Source: AP-15 sp963833745 (GTDB taxonomy: Bacteria > Pseudomonadota > Alphaproteobacteria > ATCC43930 > CGMCC-115725). From it: a stretch of 64,000 nucleotides of DNA. How positions within the stretch are numbered: the stretch's first letter is position 1; each line of letters opens with the position of its first letter. Positions 1 to 9,400 of the stretch are shown in pieces. The position numbers and the translations under genes were made by a program. Under the pieces are notes generated by a model that was given only the letters and a program-made list of their open reading frames with translations, did no database searches and was not told where the DNA came from. Location of the stretch: NCBI GenBank assembly GCA_963833745.1, contig CAWHZD010000006.1, positions 992,001-1,056,000 on the forward strand, written 5' to 3'.

Positions 1-9
1 GGGGGCAAA

Positions 10-480
10 GTGGAACACGCGTCCGAACATACGAACATCATACGGTTTCCGCTGGCGGCGCAAGGGACCCCGTCGCGGGTGGATGACCGACCTTCGACGG
101 CTGCAAGCACATATGAGTTCACCCAGCCGGAATTGACGGCCCTGTGCCGCTGGTTTTCGGCAATGAAATACGCTTTTCCTGGTGCTGAAGGCGTCATGAT
201 CGTCAGCCATCAAGAGAATTACTCGGCAGTCGGGTTGTACAACCGGGCTGGGGGTGCACCGAATTGCCTGGTTGCCAAACACGAAGCCCGCGAAGGCGTC
301 CGCTTTTTCTGGTCGACGGAGTTCGACCCGCCGCGCCCGATCCGCGATCTCTCGGAAATCATCAACGCCCACATTCGCGCGATACGGCCGCCGCGCAATG
401 AGAAAGACTGGCTCGACCCGGCGGGCTGGACCAGCGTCTACACCTCGCGGCGGATTGCTGCGCAGTTGCAGGTGGTCTAG
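10..480 (+). CDS. Hypothetical protein, 156 aa
   Basis: I do not recognise a family. The product is soluble, with no signal peptide or membrane segment. Residues 1-35 look disordered (rich in S, T, P, R) and the rest has the mixed alpha/beta character of a small globular domain. The assigned start is a GTG only nine bases into the window, with a G-rich stretch in front of it; the frame is open to the window edge, so the true start may lie upstream. It ends in TAG 90 bp before the next coding remnant. Coding is supported by length and codon usage like its neighbours. Function unknown. Confidence 0.6.
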   Translation: MEHASEHTNIIRFPLAAQGTPSRVDDRPSTAASTYEFTQPELTALCRWFSAMKYAFPGAEGVMIVSHQENYSAVGLYNRAGGAPNCLVAKHEAREGVRFFWSTEFDPPRPIRDLSEIINAHIRAIRPPRNEKDWLDPAGWTSVYTSRRIAAQLQVV

Positions 481-571
481 CCACCGGCACTGCCGACGGT
501 GTCGGGGGTAAAGCTGGGTCCCGGCTCGGGCGGTGCTTGGCAGACGCCATCCGCCGCACGCATAATCGCAG

Positions 572-733
572 ATGACCAAGTTGCAAGATTTGCCGGCGGA
601 CGGTGTGATCCTTGTCACCGGAGGCGCCGGGTTCGTCGGCTCGCACATCGGGAAACTGCGCGCCGCCGGCTTTAGCGCGCCGTTTCACACACTCGAAAGC
701 GGCGTCAAGGATTATATCGACAGCCTCTGCTGA
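572..733 (+). pseudogene. Internally deleted NAD-dependent sugar epimerase remnant (HldD-like)
   Basis: This 53-codon frame joins two ends of a short-chain NAD-dependent epimerase. Residues 11-26 carry the N-terminal nucleotide-binding strand and glycine motif (VILVTGGAGFVGSH). Residues 28-53 match the extreme C-terminus typical of ADP-L-glycero-D-manno-heptose 6-epimerase (KLRAAGF-APF-TLE-GV-DYI). The roughly 260 residues normally between them, including the YxxxK active site, are gone, and the join is in frame. I infer an internal deletion that left a small ORF. It lies just upstream of a glycosyltransferase, which suggests a decaying surface-polysaccharide locus. Confidence 0.6.
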
Positions 734-775
734 CGTTCGGATTCCCGCCGTCGCGCGGCAGCCGAGGGATGCGCA

Positions 776-2000
776 GTGATCGTCTTCGATGTCTCACGCC
801 TGATCACGCGCGCCAGACAACCAACGCCGACCGGGATCGACCGGGTCGAGCTCGCCTACGCTCGACATCTGATTGCCGGCGCCGGACAGGTGTGTTTTGC
901 CAGGACCACCCGTTGGGGCGGTTTGGCAGTGCTGTCGCAGCCGGCGGTCGAGCGTTATGTCGCGGCGCTCGCCGCACTGTGGCGCGACGGGTCGACTGTG
1001 CGCCGACGCGGGCGGGTTCGATGGGCGGCGCTGCGTCTGCGGCTCGCCAAGCTGGGGCTCCGGCGGCGTGCATTCGGCAGCCAAATGCAAGCCGCGGCGA
1101 GCAAGCCGGTTTATCTGCTGGTGTCGCACCATTATCTCGAAAAGCGCCGCCTGGTGACCGGGCTCAAGAGACGGCACGGCATGTTGTTTGTCTGCCTGAT
1201 CCACGATTTGATCCCGATTGAATTTCCCGAATACGCCCGTCCCGGCCAAGACGAGCGGCATCGCCGCCGAATTCGAGACCGGCGCCGCGCTCGCCGATGC
1301 CGTGATCGTCCCTTCCGCAGCGACTGCCGATGCCTTTCGTCCCTATATCGCGCGCGCCAACCCCGCTCTGCGCCTGCTGGAAGCGCCCTTCGGGGTCGAG
1401 CTGCCGCCGATCGCCGCGACCGCCCCACTCACCCCCGAACGGCCCTATTTCGTCTGCCTTGGCACAATCGAGGCGCGCAAGAACCATTTGCTGCTGCTCA
1501 ATCTGTGGCGCGACCTCGTCGACCAACACCGCGGTGAAGCACCGGCGCTGGTCCTGATCGGCCGGCGCGGATGGGAAATCGAAAACACGATCGACATGCT
1601 CGACCGCTGCCCGGCGCTGCGCGGGATCGTGTCGGAGCGCACCGCGCGGTCCGACAGCGAAACCGCGCACGTCTTGAAAAACGCGCGCGCATTGTTGCTG
1701 CCAACCTTTGCCGAAGGCTTCGGCTTTCCGTTGGTGGAGGCATTGGCGTTGGGTATCCCGGTGCTGGCCAGCGACATCCCGGCTTTCCATGAGATCGGCG
1801 GTGATGTTCCCGAATATTTCGGGCCGCTCGACGGCACTGCTTGGCGTGCGGCCATCCTTGATTATTCGCTCGACCACTCGGTTCGGCGCGAGGAGCAGTT
1901 GCGGCGTCTCGCCGACTGGCGGCCACCGCGTTGGGACGATCATTTCGCCGCGGTCGACGCGCTGATCGCGGCTCTCGCGGCGGCACCCGGCCGGAGTTAG
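776..2000 (+). CDS. Glycosyltransferase family 1 (GT4-type), one-base frameshift in the assembly
   Basis: Predicted retaining glycosyltransferase that moves a sugar from a nucleotide donor, probably in surface polysaccharide synthesis. The N-terminal half (776 to about 1268) shows the acceptor-side Rossmann start (MIVFDVSRLI) and the HDLIPIEFPE motif. The C-terminal half (about 1275 to 2000, next frame) has the donor-side domain with GTIEARKNH and the EGFGFPLVEA motif. The two halves abut with one extra base. Removing a T from GAATTC at 1269-1274 gives a continuous 407-residue protein reading RRRIETGAALADA across the join. The gene is therefore probably intact, with the break an assembly error or a very recent mutation. 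The GTG start at 776 is chosen because the family motif begins at once. Confidence 0.75.
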
Positions 2001-3400
2001 CCGACCGACAACGCCCGTCGGCCGAGATGGCGCATGACGGCGGCGAAATCGGTCGGCTCCGATGCGATCCGCCGGCTCTCTGCCAACAGGATGTCCACGG
2101 ACTCGCGGATTTGTGCCTCGGTGTGTTCCGCGGTCAGGAAAAACCGCAGCCGCGCCGCGCGCTCGGGAACCGCGGGATAAAGGATCGGCTGGACATTGAC
2201 GCCGCGGCTCAACATAGCCTGCGCCAGACGACCGGCGCGGATCGAGCCGCCGGTGATGACCGGCACGATCGACGCGCCGATCGAGCCGCCGACATCGAGC
2301 CCGCCTTCGCCTGCCAGCCGCAGGAACAGCCCCGCCCTGTCGTTGAGTCGCCGCACCCGCTCGGGCTCGCGTTCGAGGATCGCCAGTGCGGCCAGCGCCG
2401 CCGCAGCCGCCGGCGGCGCCATCCCGACCGAAAACACGAACCCGGGCAGGACAAGCTTCAGATAGTCGATCAGCTCGGCTCGGCCGGCGATGTAACCGCC
2501 GCAAGAAACGAGGCTCTTGCTGAGCGTCCCCATCCAGATGTCGATTTCGGTCGGATCGACGCCGAAATGGTCGGCGGTGCCAAAACCGCGCGGACCAAGG
2601 ACCCCCAGCGCGTGCGCCTCGTCGACCATCAGCCAGGCGCGATGCCGCCTTGCCACCGCAATAAAAGCCGGCAGGTCGGGAATGTCGCCGTCCATGCTGT
2701 AATGGCCTTCGATAACCAGCAGCGCATGGCCGTTGCGCGGCCGCGCTTCAGCGAGCAGCCGGTCGGCGGCCTCGTGGTCGAGATGGGCGAACGGCACGCG
2801 CCGCGCTCCAGACAACCTGGCGCCCTCGACAATGCTGTTATGGATCAGCGCGTCGTGCACGATCACGTCGTTGCGGCCGAGCAGATGCCCGATCAGGGTG
2901 ACATTCGTCGCATGGCCGCCGACCAGCGCGACGCTGTCTTCGGCGCCGTGCAATTTTGCCAATGACCGTTCGAGGTCCAGATGGACCCGCCGATCACCCG
3001 ACACCGGCCGGCTCGCCGAAACCGAGGTACCCCAGCGGTCAATCGCCGCCTTCGCCGCTGCTGCGATTTCGGGATGGCCGTTCAGCCCGAGGTAGTTGTA
3101 AGAGGCGAAATTGATGTAGGTCTTGCCGTCGATAACCGTTTCGGCGCCGGCGACGCCCTCGTGCACGCGAAAAAACGGATCGGCGATGCCGAGAAATTCA
3201 GCCGCCTCGCGGATCATGCGAATTTCCTTGGCGCCTTCCAACTCGGTCACGTCGAGCCGGCCGGCGTCACCTCCCCGGCCGGAGCCGGTCCGTTCGGCCC
3301 CCCGCGCCGGAAGCCGTCTCGGCGCCGCGGCTGTTATCTTTTCCAGCAATAGCGCCTTTGCTTGTGCCGACAGACCAAAGAGGTTGCGCCCCGCCGCCAC
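1997..3400 (-). CDS. Alpha-oxoamine synthase (AONS/SPT family, PLP-dependent), PKS-coupled
   Basis: PLP fold-type I enzyme of the alpha-oxoamine synthase family (BioF, KBL, serine palmitoyltransferase). These enzymes condense an amino acid with an acyl thioester with loss of CO2, giving a 2-amino-ketone. The protein has 467 residues. About 65 N-terminal residues precede the core, which opens with FASYNYLGL. The VDEAHALGVLG motif carries the PLP-nitrogen aspartate, and TLSKSLVSCGG contains the Schiff-base lysine, K295. A GTG at 3400 is chosen as start. It lies 4 nt after the PKS stop and about 8 nt after a GGAG inside the PKS C-terminus; reading further upstream would overlap the PKS. Context implies that this enzyme releases the polyketide from the ACP, since the PKS has no thioesterase. 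Which amino acid it uses cannot be read. Its 3' end overlaps the glycosyltransferase stop by 4 nt. Confidence 0.9.
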   Translation of the reverse strand: MAAGRNLFGLSAQAKALLLEKITAAAPRRLPARGAERTGSGRGGDAGRLDVTELEGAKEIRMIREAAEFLGIADPFFRVHEGVAGAETVIDGKTYINFASYNYLGLNGHPEIAAAAKAAIDRWGTSVSASRPVSGDRRVHLDLERSLAKLHGAEDSVALVGGHATNVTLIGHLLGRNDVIVHDALIHNSIVEGARLSGARRVPFAHLDHEAADRLLAEARPRNGHALLVIEGHYSMDGDIPDLPAFIAVARRHRAWLMVDEAHALGVLGPRGFGTADHFGVDPTEIDIWMGTLSKSLVSCGGYIAGRAELIDYLKLVLPGFVFSVGMAPPAAAAALAALAILEREPERVRRLNDRAGLFLRLAGEGGLDVGGSIGASIVPVITGGSIRAGRLAQAMLSRGVNVQPILYPAVPERAARLRFFLTAEHTEAQIRESVDILLAESRRIASEPTDFAAVMRHLGRRALSVG

Positions 3401-3404
3401 GCAG

Positions 3405-6400
3405 CTACTCCGCCGCTGCTTTCGGCGCGGCACAATCCTGCGCTGCAGCAATTGCCTCGTCTTCCGCGGCCACTTCTTCCGCAGCCACTTCTTCCACGGA
3501 TTCGTGTTCGAAGGATTCGTGGCGGGCTGCCAGAGCCGCCAGATCGGCGGCATCCTGCGCCCCGGCGGCAAGCGCGCCACCGAGCCGAGCGGCGATCGAG
3601 GCGACGCTTGTCCCCTCGGCCAGAGAGACCAACGGCAGATCGATCCGCAATCTCGCTTCGAGCGCCAGCCGCAGCTCGACCGCCATCAGTGAATCCATCC
3701 CCATCTGCGACAACGGGCGCGCCGGATCGACACTGCCGGCCGGCAATCTCAGTATCCGCGCCGCCTCTTCGGCCACGACGGTCTTCAGCAAGATCAGCGC
3801 CGCCTCGGAATCGAGGCTGCGCAGCCGATCAGCGAGCGCCTCGTCGCCGGCCGACAAATCGCCCTTAGATAGAATCTCGGAAAACAGCGGGGTGGCCAGC
3901 ACCGGCAGAAAGCGGCGCGCGTCGCTCCAGTTCGCCTCGGCGCAGCCGACGACCGGCAGCCCACTCGCCAGCATCGCCGGCAGCGTCGCCAGGGCTTGTG
4001 CCGCGGGAATTGGTTTGGCGCCGAGCCGTCGCGCCAGGGCGTCGCGCGTCTCGGGACGCCGCGCCAAGTATCCGGCATCCTCGATCGGTCCCCAGGCAAC
4101 GGCCAATGCCGGTCGGCCTTCGGCGTGCCGCCGGCGCGCCAGCGCTTCGAGCGCCATGTTAGCCGCCACATAGGCGCCTTGCCCGGGGGCGCCGAGCAGG
4201 GTGGTCGCCGAGGAAAACAGCACAAACAGGTCGATCGGGTCGTTACGCGTCAGCGCGTCGAGCGCCAAGGCGCCATCGAGTTTGGGGCGCAGCACGGCGT
4301 CGATGCCGGCCGGGTCGATATCGGCCGTCAAACGGTCGTCGATTGCCGAGGCCGCGTGGACAACACCGCGCAGCGGCAGCTGCGTCGCGCGGATCTGGTC
4401 GAGCACCCCCGCCAGCGCCACGCGGTCGGCGACGTCGCCCCGATAGATGCCGACCGCAACGCCCGCAGCCCTCAGCTCGGCGACCCTATCTTCGCATCCG
4501 GGCGTCTGCCGCCCGCGCCGGCTGAGCAATGCAATGGCGCCCGCACCCCGTGCGGCGAGCCAGCGCGCGGCCTCAAAGCCAAAGCCGTCGAGCCCGCCGC
4601 TGACGAGATACGTGCCATCGCGGCGCAGCGCGAATTCGCGCGGTTGGCGCAGCCGCAATTCAATGTCGGCGTCGGGAACCAGCACCAATTTTCCGATATG
4701 ACCGGCTGACTGCATCAGGCGAAAAGCGTCGTCGATCTCGGAATACCGAAACACCCGATGCGCCAGCGGCCGGATGGCTCCCTCATCCAACAGCGCCGAG
4801 ACCTCTGCCAGCAATGAGCGAGCGAGCGCCGGGCGGCGCAGCGGCAGCTGATCGACGTCGATTGCAAAATACGAGAGATTTTGCCGCAACGGCCGCAAAT
4901 GCAGCCGGCGATTGAGATAAAAATCGCGCTTGCCGAGCTCGAGGAACCGGCCGAACGGCCTCAGCAGCTCAAGGCTGCGCTCCATCGCCTCGCCACTCAG
5001 CGAGTTGAGGACAATGTCGACCCCCTCGCCGCGGGTGGCTTCACGCACTGCATCGGCAAAGCCGAGATCGCGCGAATCGAACACATGGTCCGCCCCGGCA
5101 AGCCGCAAAAACGCTCGTTTTACCGTGGACCCGGCGGTGGCGATGACGAGCGCACCGCAATGCTTGGCATATTGGATCGCGGCGAGACCGACGCCGCCGG
5201 CGGCAGCATGGATCAGCACAACCTCGCCCGGTTCGAGCTGAGCGAGATTTTTCAGTGCATAAATGACCGTGACAAAGGCTACCGGCAATGTAGCCGCCGC
5301 AGCAAAGCCAAGTTGCGGCGGGATCGAAGCAACCGCATCCGCGGCGGTGACGACGCGGGTCCCGAGCGCTGCCGGGGCGAATGCCATGACCCGGTCTCCG
5401 ATCGCCAAACCGTCAACCCCCGCGCCGAGCGCATGGACGAGCCCGGCGCATTCGAGCCCGAAACCCGGACCGGTGAAGCCGTCGATCAACGCCTCTTCCG
5501 GCAGCAGTCCCATCGCCCACATGACATCGCGAAAGTTGAGACCGGCAGCATGCACGTCGATCTCGACCTCGCCGCGGCCCGGCGACCGGGGCGCGCACGG
5601 CTCCCATCCCAACGCGTCAAATCCGCCCGCAGCGCCGCCCGTCAACGTCACGACATCCGTGCGCGACGCGAGGCGCGGCGGCAACCCCGACCGCAGGCGC
5701 AGCACATGGCGCCCGTGCGGCGTCCACACGATTTCGGTTTCCGATGTTGCCGCTGCGATCTCGTCGGCAATTTGCCGCGCGCGCAAATCGGCGTCCGCAG
5801 CACTCGCCAGGTCGATCAACCGCAACGGCAGCCGCGGCAATTCATTGGCGAGCACGCGAGCGAAGCCCCACATTCCGGTGTCGGCGAAGCCGGCAGCCTC
5901 CGGTGTCGCCTGCTGCGCGTCGCAGGTCACGATCCAGAGCGCGGCCCGCCGCTCCACCTGATCATGGGCAATGCGAGCCAGGGTCGCGATCTGCTGCCCA
6001 GCGGTCCTCTCGCCAGTCGCTTCTTCGGATAGGAAGAGAACGACCTCCGGTGCACCGGTTTGGCGGGTGACGCCGCCTCGTGTCGCCGGATAGTCGCCAG
6101 GCTGCACTACGGTCACACGATGTCCGCCGGCGTCCAGCCGATTAAGCAACGCCGTCCGCAATCGGGTGTCGCCGGCGATCAGCGTCACGGCTAGGGACGC
6201 TGCGCACTCAGCGCCATCCGCTTCGGTTCCGCGCGGCGCACTGGCCCACAACCCGGCGCAGGGCCACGGCGCCGAGCCGATCGCAGCCGCGCCGGCGGCG
6301 CGGAACCCCGCCGCCGACAGTTCCGCCCGCCATTCGTCGCCCGAGCGCAAGGGCGACGTTGCGCCTCCCGAACGATCGGGCAACCACCAGTCGGTGCTTT

Positions 6401-9400
6401 GCCCGAACACCATGTCCCAGAGCGCATTGGGCTCCGGTTCGATGGCGAGAAAGAGCCCACCCGGAACCAGCCGGTCGCGCAGCGCTGTGAGTGACACGGC
6501 GTCGGCATGCAAGCGCGCGCAGGCATTCGCCGCCAGAACGATGTCGAAACGCGCGTCACCGATCGCGTCGTTGGCTTCGCCTGGCGCCCACGTAAATTCG
6601 CTCGCACAGACAAAGGACCGGGTCACGGTCGAGAGCCGCTGGATTTGCTCGGCATCGGCGCTCGTTGCCGAATAAGCGACAACGGCCGGAGACTGGGCCA
6701 GGCATTGCAGAAAGCGGCGCGTCACATTGCTGTTGGCGCCGATCTCGAGAATGCGCAATGGCCGTCCGGCGGGCCAGGCACCGGCAATCGTGCGCAGCGC
6801 ATCGCTCAGCAGATCGATACCGTCAACGCTTGCCGGCGACGCCTGCAGCAGGTGCTCGACCATCGCCGGCGCGGCGGACTGCGACGGTCCCGGCCCCTCG
6901 GCGAGAATGCGCGGCAGATGATCGAGGGCCGCGCTGACTAGCGCGAGTTCGCCCACCAAATCCGGCGCATCAGACAACAACAACCGCCATATTTCGATGG
7001 GGTCGGGCAGATCGCTATCGGCTCTGATCAGCCATTCCCCGTCGCTTTCGACCGCGGCGCCGAGGCCTTCGAGAGCCCGCAACAAACACTCGGCAAGCCC
7101 GATCGAAGTCGGTGCAATCAACTCCTGCTCGACGAGTTCGTTAGTCGAAAAGGCCTCTTCACATACGACAAACTTACCCAGCACCTGAAAAGCCAGGGCA
7201 CCGACCAAGGCGTCGAGCAGCGAGCCTTCCTCGATACGTTCGGGATCAGGCGCGCGCGACGCAGTGCGCCGCGCCAGAGCTGGTCCGGCGCTCTCCAGTG
7301 CGCTCGGAGCTTCGTGCTCGACCAGAGGCGCGGGAACCAGATCGACGTGAAATATGCGCTCGGCGGCCGATCCGCGGCGGCCAAGCTCGACACGGCGAAA
7401 CCAGCAATCCGTCAGCTCGGCGACGAGTTCGCCCGCCGTATCATAGAGGGCCAAATCGGCGGACGCCGATCTGACCCCGACACGGGTCAGTTGCAGTCGG
7501 GCTATGCGACAGGGGCGTCCAAACGGCGCGCCGAGCCGTACTCTTCCAAAGCGCCACGGCAAGAAACTGGCCCCCGACGCCTCATGCCGGTTCATGGCGA
7601 GCAACGCCAGCAAACCCTGGAGGGCGCCGTCGAGCAACCCCGGATGGAGCAGATAGGAGTCGAGAGGCTCGTCGATCGCCGCCGGGTCGAGATGCACGAC
7701 TGCCCGGTCAGTGCCGAACATTTCGACATGATCCACGGTCCGAAAGCGGCTGCCGTAATCCAGGCCCGCAGCGCCAGCCAGCCGATAGAGGCTGCCGCCG
7801 TCGATGCGATCGGTTGCCGTGCCGTGGGCCCATGGCAGGCGCGCCGACGCCTCGCCCGCGGCGGCAATGCGGCCGACGGCGTGGATCGTCATCGGCTCGT
7901 TCGACAGGCGCGGCCGGCTCGCCAGCTCCCAGTCGCCGTCATCGGAGACGAGCGCCGTGCGCAGTTCGCGCATTCGTCCTTTGTCGAACGGCAACGGGCG
8001 CCGCACTTCGACATCGCAGGCTTCCAGCACCAGCGCATCCGGCCAGCGCCAATAGGCGGCAGCAAGCGCCGTCTCGACGATCGCCGCCGCCGGGAAGACG
8101 GCTATGCCTTCGACCGCATGGTCGGCGATCCACGGCAGCACTTGCTCGTCAATATGGTTAATCCAAAATGGCAGCGGACCACGCTGCCGAAAGCCAAGCA
8201 GTGGATGGTCGAAAGCCGGGTTCTCCAATTCGACGGCCTCGACCGTCTTGTCGAACCAGAAACGCTGGCGATCCCACGGGTAAAGCGGCAGACCGCGCGG
8301 ATCGCAGTCGCCGTCGAAGAGCGGCGCCGACGGCAGATCGCAGCCCGCCACGTAGCATCGCGCAGCAATTGCCGCAAACGGATCGGCGCCGCCGTCATCG
8401 CGTGTCAGGCTGGCGAGGACGCGGCCTTCCGCTTCGGCAACGCGCAATCCGTCCACCAGATAGGAATGCAGGATCGGACTCGGTCCGATCTCGACGAAGA
8501 TCCGATAACCCGCGCTGATCAGCGCCGCCGCCCCTTCGGCGAACCGCACCGGATTCCTGATATTTGCCCACCAATGTTCGGCGTCGAGCGTGTCGTTCTC
8601 GACGGCGGCGCCCGTGACGGTAGAAACCAGCCTCGCAGCCGGGGGCCGTGATGACAGGCCGCCGAGGCTCGCAATCAATTGATCGCGGACCGGCTCCATC
8701 AATCGGGAATGAAAGGCAAAATCGAGACCGAGAAGACGGCACCACACGCCGCTGCTGCGGGCCGCGGCGGCAAGGCGTTCGATCTCCGCGCGCGTCCCCG
8801 AGACGGTCACCGAACGAGTGGCATTCAGTGCCGCGATCTCAACCGTGCTGCCAATCTCGGCGAGAAAGTCGCGGGCCGCGTCAGCGCCCAGCGCCAGCGC
8901 CGCCATGCAACCCGTGCCCTGGGTCCGCTGTTGGCTGCGGCTGCGGGCAATCACGACCCGTGCGGCATCGGCGAGCGACAAAGCGCCGGCGGCCCAGGCG
9001 GCGGCGATCTCACCGACGCTGTGGCCGATATGACCCTGCGCGACAATTCCGACTGTCCGCAACGAAGCGAGAATGCCGATCTGGATCGCGAACAGCAGCG
9101 GCTGGGCGACATCGGTTTGTTCCAACGCCGCGGCGTCGACGCCGCGATCAATCAGTTCGACGACCGACCAGCCGAGTTCCGGACGAAAAACCTGGTCGAC
9201 CTCTGCGACTGCGGCGCGGAATGCGGCGTTGGTGCGCAGTGCCGTGCGCCCCATGCCGGGAAATTGTGCGCCATTGCCGGAAAACACAAAGGCGACCCTG
9301 CTTGCCGCAATGGAAGTGCCCGTAAGCACTTCCGGCGCGATCTCCGCCTCGAGAAAGCGTTCTAGGGCCGCAGTGATAGCGGCCCGGTCTGGCCCCAAAA

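Noticed and set aside
7314..8651. Long plus-strand ORF of 445 codons antisense to the PKS
   Set aside because: Typical shadow of a GC-rich gene; Arg/Gln-rich translation with no domain. Similar shadows throughout the window were left out.
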